Assembly: GCA_007922225.1 (NCBI GenBank)
Contig: ML679966.1
Coordinates: forward strand, 51,981,583 to 52,045,582
Source of the DNA: Emydura subglobosa
Taxonomy: Eukaryota > Chordata > Testudines > Chelidae
Length of the DNA stretch: 64,000 nucleotides
Direction: 5' to 3'
Position numbers and translations under genes: made by a program
The notes under the pieces: model-generated
Told to the model about the DNA's origin: nothing
Databases searched by the model: none
Seen by the model: the letters and a program-made list of their open reading frames with translations, nothing else
Part shown: piece after piece, positions 12,831 through 26,059 of the stretch
Numbering within the stretch: position 1 is the first letter of the stretch
Layout of the letters: every line of letters begins with the position of its first letter

Positions 12831-14693
12831 TGTTGCATCCCACAAGGGTGAATTCTATATTAGACCTCATTTTGACAGATAAAGAGGAACTGATCACAGA
12901 ACTGAACATTTATGGTAGCTTAGGTGCAAGTAATCATGACTTCATCACATTTGTATGTGCCAATGAAAGGAAGTCCAAATGAATACCACATTTACTTCAT
13001 GTTTTGAAAGGGCCAATTTCACAAACCTGAAAACAACCTTGAAACAAAACAGCTGCGAGGAAGAAAACCAGAACTGTGAATGATGACTGGGAATTGTTCA
13101 AGAATATTTTTCACTTGATTCCCCAAAAGCCACAATACCACAATCAAAGAAGAATGCTGTATGGGTTATATACCAACCTGGGGTATAAGGGAAGTGAAAA
13201 GAGCTATCTCTATAAAACAAATGGAAGAAAGGGGAAGTCAATAGTAACGAATATAAATCAGAAGCTAGTAACTGAAGAAAATTGAAAAGAAAGGCAAGGA
13301 GACAGAGAAATCTATGGCTAGAAGAGTTAAGGACAATAAGGAGTTTTTAAAATATATTAGAAACAAAACAAAAAAAATCTTAAGAATGGTATTGGTCCAT
13401 TACAAAATGGAAATGGTAGAATTATCAATAGTAATGTAGAAAAGGCAGAAGTTTTCAATTTTGTTCTATATTTGGGAAAACCAGATGATGTCACATGATG
13501 ACACTTTCCATTCTATTAGTATCTCAGAGGGATGTTAAGAAGTAGCTATTAAAGTTAGACATTTTTAAATTAAGGGGTCCAGATAACTTGCATCCCAGAG
13601 TTTTAAAAGAGCTGGTTGATGATCTCATTGAAATATTGTTGTTTTCAGTAAGTCTTGAAACACTGGAGAACTTCCAGGAGACTGCAAAAAAGTTCATGTT
13701 GTGTCAATATTTTGAAAAAGAGAAAAGATGACCCGGGTAATTGCAGGCTCATCAGCCTGATGTCGACCCCGGGCAAAACAATGGAGTAGCTGATATCAGA
13801 CTTGATTAATGAAGAATTAAAGGAAGATAATATAATTGATGTCAATAATATGGATTTATGGAAAGTAGATTCTGACAAGCTAATCTGATTTTTTTTTTTT
13901 TTTTTTTTTAATAATATTACAAGTTTTCTTGGTTACGTGTATTACATCAATACTGTTACCTTTGACTTCTGTAGCACATTTGATTTGTTACCTCATGATG
14001 TTTTGATTAAAAAACCAGAACAATAGAAAAATTAACAAAGCATTCATTAAGTGTATTAAAAACTGGATTGTTCTCAAAATATAATGAAATGCAGAATCAT
14101 AATTGATTGGCTGTTTTTTCTAGAGGCGTCTCAGAGGTTTGTGGCCCTATGCTATTTAACACTTATCAATAAACCTGGGAGAAGACATAAAATCATAACT
14201 GATAAAGTTTGCAGATGACAAAAATTGGGGGGGAATGATAAACAATGAAAACACAGGCCAAAGATCCAAGCAATCTTGACTGTTTGGTAAACTGGACAAG
14301 CAAACAATATGCATTCTTAATATAGCCAAATATAAATGTATATGTCCAGGAACAAAGACTGTCGGCCATAATCAGGGGATAGAGGACTATACTGGAAACA
14401 GGGATTCTAAAAGAGATTTGGGAGTCGTGGAGGACAATCAGCTGAACAGGAGCTCCTAGTCCGACACTGTGGCCAAAAGGGCTAATGAGATCTATGGATG
14501 CATTAACAGAGGCGCAAGAGTAGGAATAAAGATGTTATTTTACCTCTACATTTGGCATGGTTGCAACTGCTACTGGACTACTACACAACTGCATCCAGTT
14601 CTGACGTCCACAATTCAAGAAGAATATTGATAAATTGGGGAGAGTTCAAAGAAGAGATAAGAATGATTAAAGGATTAGAAAATATGCCGCACA
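12831..14693 (+). mobile_element. CR1 LINE, ORF2 part of an interrupted copy
   Basis: Degraded CR1 ORF2 on plus: GPDNLHPRVLKELVDD near 13578, remnants of the PLTSV/GK block near 13760, FADD at 14208-14219 followed by a damaged KLGG, KRDLGVV near 14410, and VAKRANEIYGCINR near 14470-14510. The order is right for CR1 RT and the C-terminal region, but stops and frameshifts are frequent. A T-rich run at 13889-13911 interrupts it. The matching 3' tail lies at 15996-16402, so the copy was split by later insertions. Confidence 0.8.
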
Positions 14694-14961
14694 GGGTACA
14701 TCTACACTGCATCCGGGACCCTCCCAGTCCAGACAGACCGACTCATGTTAGCGGGGCTTGAGCAAGTGCACTGAAAATAGCAGTGTGAATGTTGCGGGTC
14801 TGGCTGGAGCTCAGGCACTCAAGCCTAGGGGCTCATGTGGGCTTAAGAGCCCAAGCTGCAAAGTCCACATTGCTATCTATAGAGCAATAGCTCAAGCCTG
14901 GCCAGAATACCTAGACTGGAAGGCTCACTCTCAGCTGCAGTGTAGCATATCCACTTTTACG
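14694..14961. mobile_element. Harbinger-type MITE nested in CR1
   Basis: The left end (gggtacatctacactgca) and the complement of the right end (gtggatatgctacactgca) form a terminal inverted repeat of the TGTCTACACTGC type seen in the other MITEs and in the Harbinger element at 47.6 kb. It sits between CR1 codons, so it inserted after CR1. Length is about 268 bp with no coding capacity. The target duplication is not clear. Confidence 0.65.
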
Positions 14962-15995
14962 CTGGCAGACCAGATGCCAGCTCATGCCAAGGCTCCAGGC
15001 CTCACTGAATATTTACAATTGCATAGCTGAAAACTATTCTTGCTTATCTGTATGTTAGCATTATCAAAATAAATATTAGATGTTAAGTTGATAAAAATGT
15101 GTTTAGGATGCTGCATGTATACCCCATGTTATACTGTATCAGCAAACATTTGCTTTGTAGGTACCCCTGTAACTAAGTAACCCACAAGAAAGAAGTCTTA
15201 CATAATGCACCTGATGGTCTCTTAAGATGATGTTAAATCCTGTTCATTAAATGCAAATAAGCCATTGTATGAGATCAAGGATCAAGTACTTTAAGTGCAT
15301 TCCTCTCCCCTACTCCTGCCCCCCCACATGAAGAAAAGACTTGTGTGGAAACTGTTGCTAGTGGTTTGGTTTCAGCAAGAAGAAGCTATAAATATGGACA
15401 TAAGGAAAACTTCTTCATCTTTCTACTGTTTGGATTCTAACAGGGCAGAATAACTGAATGAGAAGATGATCCCCAGAGTTACTCTGGGTAGCCCTAAAAG
15501 ATTTTTGGGAAACTGGCAGATTACTACATCTCTGCTACCTGTTGAAATTATAGACTGTGACTCACCTGTACATACATTTTTACCTGTTTAACTTCTCAAT
15601 AACTCATTCCATTTTCTTAGCAAATAAACCTTTAGTTAGTTCACTATAGAATTGGCTATCAGCATTGTCTTTGGTGTGAAATCTGATGCAAATCAATCTG
15701 CATAATGGAATGGTCTCTTGGGACTGATGTAACCTGAGTATTTTGTGATTTTTGGTGTAAGTGACCATTTATTACATGGTCCAGTGTGGGTGGCAAGATA
15801 GACTGACATGTCTAAGGGGACTTTCTGAGACTCCATTATAAAACTATTGTAGTACTTTGGGAGCACACATTTGATACTGGGCTTGGTGAAGTCTAATTCT
15901 AGAACATACCACTAATTTGGCGTGTCTGCCCTGCTTTTGACAGTCTGCCCTGAGGTAGGCACTCATGATCATGAGCCACCCCAGATAGTGATACA
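14962..15995 (+). mobile_element. LTR-like segment nested in the CR1 copy
   Basis: It lies between the CR1 body and the CR1 3' tail. It contains an AATAAA polyadenylation signal near 15623 followed by the cctttagttagttcac context, and text that I recognise from an LTR family common in turtle genomes (atcagcattgtctttggtgt; gacagtctgccctgag). Likely boundaries are near 15078 (tgttaag) and 15995 (ataca), but I could not confirm TG...CA ends or a target duplication. No coding sequence is present. Confidence 0.45.
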
Positions 15996-16402
15996 CCCAT
16001 AGTGAATGATTCCAAGATCTCAGTTTATTCAGTTTAACAAAGAGAAGGTTAAGGGGCGACTTGATTACAGTCTTTAAGAACCTACATGGGGAACTAATAG
16101 TTGACAATGGGCTCTTGAATCTAGTAGAGAAAGAAGTAACATGATCAAATTGCTGAACATCGAAACTAGACAAATTCAGACTGAAAATAACAGTGAGGGT
16201 AATTAGCCACTGGAACAATTTACCATTGGTCATTATGAGTTCTCCATCACTGGCAATTTTTAGATTGAGGTTGGATTTTTTTTTTTTTAAGTTATGCTCA
16301 GATTCAAAGAGAATTGTTTTGGGGCGGGGTTTTTTCCTGTGTTGTACAGGAGGTCTGACTAGATGATCACAATGGTACCTTCTGGCTTTGGAATCTATGA
16401 AA
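15996..16402 (+). mobile_element. CR1 LINE, 3' tail of the interrupted copy
   Basis: The text ggttaaggggcgacttgatt and the tail gtctgactagatgatcacaa ... ggaatctatgaaag are the typical CR1 3' region. It continues the element at 12831-14693 in the same orientation. Its end at about 16402 is the LINE 3' terminus. Confidence 0.8.
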
Positions 16403-18935
16403 GTGGTTTGTTGACATTCATTGCTGGTCTTTAACAGAGACTATTCCTTCCTACCAACTGGGACATGAAAAAGTTTCACTAGTCAAAAATAGTCCTGTAG
16501 ATAGCATGTTATGAACTTTTATAATATAAATTGTCCATGGTACCTACACATGGAATCCACCAGTTAAACTATCCTCAGCTCTAGAACTCAAATGTTAGAA
16601 CAGAAAGATAATAGTTCTAATGATGCAATCAAAGTGTTGGACTAATTTGTAGGTCTTGTCACTATTTACTGAATAATTTTTAAACATTCTTATATTTACT
16701 CAAAGGAGGAGACAATGTCAGTTCCAGAAGTTTCAGGAATCAACTTTAGTACTACTAAACTATTTTCGGAAATGTACCTATTTTCTCCTCAGCACTAAGC
16801 AATCAAAGGATTTTGGAATTAGTAAAGTTAGTTATTCCAACATTAAATCATTTTCAAGAGTTTTCAAGTACTGCTGTACTAAAGCTATTTTGCATTATAG
16901 CCTTGAACTAACCTTGCTCTATTGTTGAAATTGAAAGAAAGCTTCAAGTCTGAACTGTTTCTGGCAAGTTCTTTATTACATTCATAACTGCCTATTTTAT
17001 TTTTCAGCCTATATGTGGTAATGGTTTTAAATCCAGATGAATTATACTCTTAAAGACTGTCCTGATCAGATAAATCAAGTAATTAAAATTTCCTAAAGTA
17101 TTTGTTCATTGAGTAGAAACAGGCCTTGATAGGCCTGTGCTTAAAATTTTGCTGTATCATATTAAGCTCAGGGGGACTACTCAGATCCTTAAAGCTAGGC
17201 ATGTACTTAACTAGTGTGCAGAATCATGACCTAAAAAGAGAGATTTTTGTTGTTCTGAAGGAGCAGGCTTCTTTCTCTCTAGATTACCTGGTATTTTCTA
17301 AAGTTGGTTCAGGAATTGTACATCACTATCAACCAGAAACTAAAAAAATAAAATAAATCAGGGTCATTTTATGGTAGGATGGAAGAAGAGAATGTTTTTA
17401 ATAAAATTCCATGTAGCAAGAGAGTGGCATTCTTGACCTTTCAATCCATACAGTGTGCCTCACTGAGCTCTACATATCAATTCCAAGATGCCAAAATAAT
17501 TGACAGCTCATGCGTTCTGTAAAAGTTATTTGAATATTATCACAAAAATGTTCCAATATTATTCTATGATGCACAAAATGTGGGCATTTTTGAAACCTAG
17601 TACCTTCAATACAGGGAACTCTTCTAGACTTTTATACTTATTTAGAAAATGATAATGCTCATGTATATAGGCCTTCAGTGTAGAGTGAACAGTAAATGTT
17701 CCTCCTTGTCATGAACAGACTGCAGCGCTTTGCAAATGCACAGCTTCAGTGACTAGTGGCACTCAGGGAACTGCAAGGTTATTCGTGTACATAAAGGCTA
17801 ATAGTTGCCAGAGTATTTGAGCAATCGACCATGCTACAGTACAAGTTTCTAAATGTACTTTTTGTAAATGCAGAAGAGATTGCAGCCAAAGTCTATTCTA
17901 AATTTTCTACCTATATACACAAAGTGAGACTCAATCTTTTGAAATCTTTAAGAAACAGTGCAGAACAAGGAGTTGGACTCAAGAGCTGTCAAAAAGTGTC
18001 CCTCACGTCACTAATTTTTTATAAAGCCAAATGGTACCACTTTTGATCTTTTTATCTTTCATTAGCATGTTTACAATATCAGTAAGATATAAGATGATGA
18101 GGTTTTAACACAGTTTTCACACAGCTCAGTTGTGTTTTTACATATATTTTACATTTGTTTAATTTAACAAGACAACCAGTTGAAACCAAGCTGAAGTCAA
18201 TTGTCAAAGCTTGCACAGTGTTTTGAGCTGCACTACTCAAACTGACTAAAAACGGATGCAAAATTTACCCAAATACACATGGTATCTGTTGCAAGTCTCA
18301 GAAACACAGCATAGAATAGTGGTACTTAACTCTTCTGTTTTACTTTACAAAATGAAAAAAAATATGGAAATATCAACACTATTTCCTAAATAGACTATGT
18401 GGTGAATACTGTAAGTGTATGCACAAAAATTCAGTGAGAATTAAAATACTATTATTTCAGGTTACGTAACCATCATGGATTATAGGTAACATTCTTCAAA
18501 GCCACCCTTATTTTAGTGAAATCACTGTATACTGTCATTACAATCAGGAAATTCACAACATTGTCAATATGATACACAATAAGCCACTCCTGTGTTGATG
18601 TGAATGAGCTGCCTACATGTTGAAATTCTTGGGAAAATTTCAATCCCCAGTTGCAGCAGTGAAAATCTGAATGGAATAACTTCACTGATGTTAATGGAGT
18701 TACTCTGCTTTTACCCCTGTTATAATTAGTCATGATTCGTGAAATCATGTAAGCATGTACTTAAGTCCATCCCTATTCAGGAAGGATAATCAAGAACATT
18801 AAACTTTATGCATGAACATGAGTCCCATTAAAGTTAACAATATTCATAAACATTTCTTCTGAATAGGGACGATTTCCGGAACTAGGGCCATGGAGAGCAG
18901 GGTATGCTCTCCCCCACAACCCTCTTCATTTATAT
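16403..18935. other. GALNTL6: Intronic spacer, nothing recognised
   Basis: AT-rich non-coding sequence. Small open frames (for example 17126-17356) have no recognisable domain. Degenerate aatgg/ttcaat palindromic motifs lie near 18680 and 18822. Confidence 0.45.
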
Positions 18936-20175
18936 ATATAATAGCTTGGAGGACAAGGGTGACAAAGTCCCTCACCAAAGGCTCTTAAGCAAAGTAAGCA
19001 GTCATGGGATAAGAGGGAAGGTCTTCTCCTTGATCAGTAACTGGTTAAAAGATAGGAAACAAAGGGTAGGAATTAAGGGTCTGAATGGGGAGAGGTAAAT
19101 GATGGTGGTCCCTCAGAGATCTATACTGGGACCAATACTGTTCAACATATTCATAAATGATCTGGAAAAAGGGGCAAACAATGAGGTGGCAAAATTTGCA
19201 GATGATACAAAACTACTCAAGATAGTTAAGTTCAAAGGAGATTGAGAAGAGTTACAAAGGATCTCACAAAACTGAGTGACTGGGCAACAAAATAGCAGAT
19301 GAAATTCAATGTTGATAAATGCAAAGTAATGCACATTGAAAAACAATCCCAAATATACATATAAAATTATGGGATCTAAATTAGCTGTTACTACTCAAGA
19401 AAGATCTTGGAGTCACTGTGGATAGTGCTCTGAAAACATCCATTCAATGTGCAGTGGCAGTCAAAAAAGCTAATAATGTTGGGTATCATTAAAAAAGGGA
19501 TAGATAATAAAAACAGAAAAAATCATATTGCCTCTTTATAAATTTATGGTATGCCCATATCTTGAATACTGTTTGCAGATCTGGCCGCTCCATCTCTAAA
19601 AAGATATATTGGAATTGGAAAATGTACAGAAAAGGGCAATTAAAAGGGCATGAAAAAGCTTCCATTTGAGAAGAGATTAATAAGACTGACTTTTCAGCTT
19701 GGAAAAGAGATGACTGGGGGGGGGAAGGGGGCATTATAATAGACTGGTGTGGAGAAAGTAAATAAGTAAGTATTATTTACTCCTTCTTAGAACACAAACT
19801 GGGGGTCACCAAATGAAATTAATAGGCAGCAGGTTTGAAATGAACAAAAGAAAGTATTTCTTCACACAAGGCACTGTCAACCTGTGGAACTCCTTGCCAG
19901 AGGATGTAGTGAAGTCCAAAACTATAACAGGGGTCAAAAAATAACTAGATAAAGTTCATGGAGGTTAGGTCCATCAATGGCTATTATCAGCAAGGATAGG
20001 CAGGGATTGCTGTTTGCCAGAGGCTGGAAATGGTTGACGGGATGGATTACGTGATGATTACCTGTTCTATTCATTCCCTCCGAAGCATCTTGGATTCGCA
20101 CTGTCAGAAGACAGGATACTGTGCTAGATAGACCATTAGTCTGACCCAGTATGGCTATTCTTGTGTTCTTATGGA
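18936..20175 (+). mobile_element. CR1/L3-type LINE, 5'-truncated
   Basis: The ORF2 remnant reads GDKVPHQRLLSKVSSHGIRG, then [33 protein letters not shown], and FADDTKLL (FADD at 19195-19206). Downstream, the C-terminal region is broken, and the 3' end carries the ctgacccagtatggctattc motif with a gttcttatg terminus. This 3' end differs from the tcatagaatc-type tail of the copies at 336 and 2402, so it belongs to another CR1-group subfamily. Stops after RT block 4 show it is dead. Confidence 0.85.
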
Positions 20176-21162
20176 AAGAGTTGCATAATCCTGAATGAAA
20201 ACCACATTAGCTCCAATAATATTAGATTTTAATTTCTGCTATTCAACTTAATATTTGTATAGGAATAAAGAAATTTACAAAGGGGAATTGTAGAGATGTA
20301 GTTTTGTTTGTGAAGCACAATACAGATGTAAAATGTAGAGTGGAGTGATTTAAATCACAGCAATTAAAATAATTTATTTAACTCATTTTTACAAAGCTTC
20401 AGCCTAATTGATAAATTTTAATCTAAAATTGCAACAGAACAAATTTTCCATAAAATACATGGCAAGTGCTGATTTCTAAAATGTTTAATTACAATGGCAC
20501 TACTAGTAAAGTATTTTATTTGAATTTTAATAAGCTGAGGTAAAGAAAAAACCTTGTGTAAATTCACTCATGTGAGTGATCTCATTAACTGCATGCAGTA
20601 TGACTACAATGCCTTCTTAAAGTTATACACACATTAAGTGTTTGCAGAATTAGGGCCTACAGCTGTATTTTTATTCAAAATGCTTTTCTTAGAACTCTAA
20701 AGCACTACACCATCATTTTCACTACAAAACAAAAATTACTTAATGTTAATATTAAAATGTTGTCTAGAGTTTCAATACATTAACCACATACTAAAATATA
20801 AAAACTATTTAAATACACTAAGCACAGGTATTGTGCTAACACATCAATATAAATTTCATTATGCAACATTTTAAACATAAGTATAATCCATGACCAAAAC
20901 TCAAGTCAATTACCACTGAGTGTGCTTACAAGGCTTTCAAAATTAAAATACTTGAGAAGAAAAACAAACCTTAAATTCTATCTGTTCCTATCTGGTTTCT
21001 AATCTGAGTCCACTAGGTCAAGTGAGGAAAATTCTTATTCAACGACAGAAGGAGCAGTAGCAATTAACATCTGAGGCACAAACCTTTCAGAATCACCTCG
21101 TTTTGTCCCAGAGCATTTACTTGAGCTGTTACATTGCCCCGTATTTCATTGGAGACCACAAA
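20176..21162. other. GALNTL6: AT-rich spacer left of the gypsy element
   Basis: No coding or repeat signal was recognised. The last five bases (acaaa, 21158-21162) may be the left target duplication of the gypsy element. Confidence 0.5.
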
Positions 21163-21733
21163 TGAGAAGCAAACTCACAGCAAAACCAGGGCTACTCACT
21201 CAGCTGTTGCAGTGACTCAGCACTCAGGCATGCATCAGTAACCTATCATTGAGCAGAGCCTGGATCAGATGATCCCAGGCTCAGGTATCTCCTTATCCCC
21301 AGCAGAGTTGCAGATCAGTCTGAGCAACAGCGCTAACAAGCCAGGAACCATCCTGCTGCACTGCAGGGCACCAGCCTGAGGCCTGTCCTTGCACTAGCCT
21401 CATTCCAGCCTTTTCACTGACTCTCTCCAGTTTTGCCTCTACCTCCTGGTCCACACTCCTCCCCGCCTCCACAATCGGATTCTGACTATCCGGTTTTTGA
21501 CCTTTGGTGTGTATCTGGACTCTGGCTTCAGTACTGACTTGGCTTGTCTTTCAACTCAGACCACCCAGTTTCAACCTCTGGCCTGCACCTGAATTCTGGC
21601 TATGGTTCTGTTCCTGGTTTGTCTATGGACTGTGATCTCAGTCTCAACCCTGGCCTGTCCCTGGATCTCGATTCCATGACCACCCTTGGCTCAGACCCAA
21701 CCCTATGCCTAGCTGTGAGCCACACTCGAATCA
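21163..21733 (+). repeat. 5' LTR of the gypsy element
   Basis: It is similar along most of its length to 27079-27697; both begin with TG followed by a gcaaactc stretch and share ctgactatccggttttt-like and tttggtgtgtatctggactc-like blocks. Similarity is clear to 21712 and weaker to the proposed CA end at 21733. The two LTRs differ by many substitutions and several indels, so the insertion is not recent. Confidence 0.75.
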
Positions 21734-21939
21734 CTAGGCCAGCAGCGGTGACTGACAGTTTGCTCAGACTCCATTACAATTGGACTCCAGTGCCTCGATT
21801 GAGTACCTCGGTGCTGTGGCCCTGGAGGCTGAGTCCATCCTCCAGAGCCTCCAGAATCCAAATAGCTATCTGCAGTTGGAGAACACCTCCCAGCAAGCTC
21901 AGGTCCAGAGCCCTCCAGAACCCTGGGCATACGTATGGC

Positions 21940-22640
21940 AGCCATCCCAGAGCATGGTCTGAAAAACACCTTGCCAGAACGGTTTGATGGTCCTCACCAC
22001 AAATTCCAGCGGTTCATCAACCAGTGCCACTTTTTTTTTCCTGATGTGGCCATCTTTGTACCCAGACTACCCGACAAAGGTGGGACTTGGTTACCTGTCT
22101 ACTATCTGGGGAAGCCAAATGGAACAGGCTTTGGAATCCAGTGGAACCCAATCTTTCTCGTTAATATTAGATGACCCCCAAGTGAGCCTGTACAACTGAG
22201 GGAGCCCAACAGTTCCTCACCTAGGGATCATACATAGCCCACTTACAGCTTCTGGCCATGGATATGGCCTGGAATGAGGTGGCTCAAGTATACCATTTTC
22301 ATAAGGGATTGAAAGACACCATGAATGATGAGCTGGCCTGGGTCGACTCCTCCATGAAGTTACTACCATAGATACAGCTCTGTGTTAAAATCAAGAACCA
22401 GGTAGTCAAGCATCGTCTAGAGAGGAAACAAGTTGCTACCTGTCCCCAGCCTAGTGTCAAGCCCCACCCCCCACCAATGAACTCTTTGCTTAGTCCTGTG
22501 TTCAATTTGACAGCAACAAGAGGCATTTCAGGGCCCAAAAAAAGGAATATCGGCATCAAAGCAGCCTTGGCCTGTATTGTAGAGAAAGTGGCCATTTTGC
22601 CTGAGGGTGCCACCACAAGCCCAGATCCACTACAGGAAAA
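21940..22640 (+). pseudogene. gag: gypsy gag remnant with degenerate CCHC knuckle
   Basis: Near 21971 the frame reads LPERFDGPHHKFQRFINQC, a typical gypsy Gag capsid start. Around 22570-22625 one frame gives a C-x2-C-x4-H-x4-C zinc-knuckle pattern in which the first Cys has become Gly and a stop codon lies between the His and the last Cys. Frame changes occur between these parts. The protein would package element RNA; this copy cannot. Confidence 0.7.
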
Positions 22641-22825
22641 CACCCTGTCCAGCCCTGCTAGTGGGGTTGCAGCTGGACATGACTCAGACAGCAAGGTCTC
22701 TGACCAGATCCCCTTTGCTGCCTGCCTGTGCCCCAGCACCAGCAGGGACACACCAACTACACCTGCAGGTCCTCCTCTGGATCTGGGCTCCTGCTGTACC
22801 CAAAGTAAGTTGTATCTCACTCACA

Positions 22826-23160
22826 CTAATTGACTCTGGATCATCCAGCCATTTTATGGACCTGACCTTTGCCCGGGCCAATTACCAACCCATCCAGAAG
22901 AAGCCTGTTACAGAGCACATAGGGACTATTGACTGCAGTATGCGGACCTTCAGGCCAGTGGCTTATAAGATGGCCCCTCTCCAGATCAGGACTGGGGATC
23001 ATCAAGGAACTATTAAATATGACCTAATCCTATCGCTGCTCTTTTGGGTCATATTGGGCCTTCCCTGTCTCTCCCTACACAACCCAAACATTTTATGGAT
23101 GATATGGCAGGTATACTTTAACTCTGGATTCTGTCAGCTGCAATGCCTCAAATGACCCCA
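22826..23160 (+). pseudogene. pro: gypsy protease remnant
   Basis: The frame starting near 22826 reads LTLIDSGSSSHFMDLTFA. The DSG triplet is the retropepsin-type aspartate motif in this superfamily. The frame continues to 23155, then ends at a stop. It connects gag with the RT region in the expected order. Confidence 0.65.
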
Positions 23161-23271
23161 CAGGGAGAGGCTAGGACCCACCCGTGGGAAGGCGTCCTCC
23201 CTGCTCAGTACTACCTCACCTCCCAAAGGTACTGATTCTCCAATCGCAGCCAAGTCCGAAGATCACTGCAG

Positions 23272-24960
23272 ATGTGTTTGATGAGAAGGCTGATACATTG
23301 CCCCTATAACTACCATACAGACCTCCACCCAACAGGAAGTATCCCCTTTGGCTGCACTTACCTACTATTAGAACCCAAAATAAAGGCCATATGGGATTAC
23401 CTGGCCAAAGGCTTCATTCAGTCCTCCAAATCCCCTGTGGGCGCCCCCATTTCATTTGTTAGGAACCATGGGACCCTGCACCTCTGTGTTGATTGTGCTC
23501 TGAATAGCATTACCATCAAAACCAAATATTATCCTCCATTCATCAATGAGCTCCTAGAATGGGTTAGCATAGCAAAAGTGTTCACCATGCTTGACCCACA
23601 CAATGTACACAATTTGGTCCACATACAAGAGAGCAATGAGTGGAAGATTGCCTTTCACTCCAGGTATGGCCACTATGAGTACTAGGTTATGTCTTTCGGT
23701 CTCTCAAATGACCCAGTAATATTCCAGTACCTCTTGAACAAAATCTTCAAAGATATCCTAGACCAGTTTGTGGTGATTTACCTAGAAGATATCGTCATCT
23801 TCTTAAAGAAACAGACCCTGCATGACCAGCATGTCCGACAAGTGTTAGAACACCTCAGGAAGAATGGTGTGTATGTCAAACCGGAAAAATTTAAATTCAA
23901 CTGCACAACCATTGACTTTCTGGGCTACTTCATCTCATCAGCATGGATCTATGGAAAATTGATGCCATAGTCGACTGGTCTCCACCAAGGACCATCCATG
24001 ACATTCAATGCTTCCCGGCAATTTCACAAAATTTGACCAAAGATTCATCAAGAAATTCTCCCTGGTAGTGGCCCCAATTACCCAACTCTTCCACAAGAAC
24101 TCCACCTTCCTCTGGACATCGAAAGCCCTAATAGGGATTTAAGTAACTAAAGAAGGCCTTCACCTTCACACCCATATTGAGGCACTTGGACCCATCCAAG
24201 CCCTTCATTTTCAAGTCAGATGCCTCCAATTATGTCACTGAGATGGTACTGTCACAACCAAATGGATCACCCAGCATTCTCCGTCCACGTTCCTTCTATT
24301 CAAAGAAGCTAAGCCCTATGAGCAAAAGTATGAAATCTACGACATGGAGCTGCTAGCCACCAAGGCTGCCTTGCTTGGAGGGGGCCTGCTTTCCTGTCCA
24401 AGTATTCACAGACCACAAAAATGTATGAGCATTTATAATCCACCAAGGTCCTCAACCAGCTCCAGACCTGATGGCTCTGTTCTTTTCACTCTTTGAGTTT
24501 ACACTACAGTATTGACCCGGAAGCTGGAATAGGAAACCTGATGTGCTCTCCCACAAAGAGGGGTACCTCAGTGACAAAAAAGGACCACCAGAACCTTCCA
24601 TCATGCTGAAACCATCATTTTTCCAGCGTATTAGTAAACACAGACCTGTTGACCCTGACTAAGCCCTTACCAAATGACCAGTTGGCAACTAAATAGATGT
24701 TGCTAAAGGCCAACCTGGGCATCTCTGTCAAGAACAAGGTACTCCTCATGTTCCAAGGCCATATTTCTGCCCGAAGGCCTGCCCCATCTCACTGATAATC
24801 CTCTGATTATGCCATGACTCACCTTTGGCTGGCCACTTTGGACATTGGAAGACCATGAAATTGATTACACACCACTTCTGATGGTGCCAGTTGCACACTT
24901 CCGTGAGGTCGTACATCGACTCATGCAAAGTATGTTGCTGTATGAAGGCTCATACTAAGC
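23272..24960 (+). pseudogene. pol: gypsy reverse transcriptase to integrase N-terminal remnant
   Basis: RT blocks are visible: PVGAPISFVRNHGTLHLCVD near 23434, FTMLD near 23580, IAFHSRYGHYEY ending at a stop at 23683, MSFGLSNDPVIFQ at 23689, and VVIYLEDIVIF with the catalytic box at 23779-23790. The usual YLDD is YLED, a loss of one catalytic Asp. After 23970 RNase H-like sequence continues with many breaks. Around 24830-24950 one frame gives GHFGHWKT and a CKVC motif, fitting the HHCC zinc-binding N-terminus of integrase. Confidence 0.8.
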
Positions 24961-25006
24961 CCCTGGGTGTCTTGGTCCCCCTACCTACTCCTTTCGACCT
25001 GGGGAA

Positions 25007-26059
25007 TCTATTGTGACATTCCCCTAGTGCAATCTGGACTGGTGAATCGCTGTCACCCCAAACACTCACTCTTGGAGCCCATCTTACTCTACTTTGCTGT
25101 GAGAACTCCTACTCCTGGGTTTCCACGCACAGCCTTCAACTCAGTGAGTGACACTTTGGCTGGGGTCATTCTGCTGCATAACCCAATATTCCCAGTCCCA
25201 GATGCAACCCTTTGAACTGCCATCTTACAATGTTCAATGTTACCCACTGAACACTGCAAGCTTATATGTTCGTCAATTTATCAAAGATGTTGATATGCGC
25301 CAACCGTGTCACTGCAAATAGAATCTCTAATGCGTCTTAAACCAAATGCACCCTTTTAGGTGAAATAAACAAATGTATTAATGTACAGAAGGATTTTAAG
25401 TGATTATAGTCAGAAGAAAGCAAACCAGGTTTAGTTAAAATAAACAAAAGCCAAACATATTCTAAAGTAAGCTCAACACTTTCAGCATCCTTACAAACTT
25501 AGATGATTCTCACCAGAGGCTGGTTGGATTCCCTTCCAGCCAGGCTCTCCCTGTGAGTTGGCACTTCAGTTGCTTGGTGGTATTTGTATATGTAGGTGAG
25601 AGAGAGAGAGAATGGGAAAATGTCTCCTTTTTAAAAAATGTTCCTTCTCCCCTCTGTGATTTCACCCCCTCTTCAGGATCAGATGACAAACAATGTTGGT
25701 GTATGGTTCCCTCCATGTCCTGAGTCAGTGAGGTCCTTTGTTGATTCCTTTGTTGACAACTAAGCCAGTCCTTTGTTCCTGGAATGGGAAGCTGGGTTTG
25801 TTCTATAAAAGTCTTAATGAGGTGCAAACTGCCCCTCTCCTCAGGGAGTCTTGCTTGAATATGTTGTAAGCCATGAAACACATCTTTGGGGTTATCACAT
25901 ATCGAGGCCTCATAACCACATCACATTGCAACAAACATATTACTATAATAATAATGTTCAGTACATCATGAGCATTCCAAAAACATCTTACATGACATAC
26001 TTTGCATTAAACAATACACAATAAGGCTGATTATGGAGGATTCAGTGAGTCACATCTAT
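25007..26059. mobile_element. Solo LTR inserted in the gypsy integrase, with 5-bp target duplication
   Basis: The insert 25012-26054 (1043 bp) starts TGTGAC and ends GTCACA, and is flanked by tctat on both sides (25007-25011 and 26055-26059). The host integrase frame is continuous across the site when the insert and one tctat are disregarded, which confirms the boundaries independently. No gag or pol is present, so it is a solo LTR left by LTR-LTR recombination or an LTR-like non-autonomous element. It contains AATAAA at about 25365 and a gagaga tract near 25600. Confidence 0.88.

Noticed and set aside
22299..22820. Open frame of 173 codons on minus
   Set aside because: It is antisense to the gypsy gag region, which has better evidence (Gag start motif and zinc-knuckle pattern on plus).
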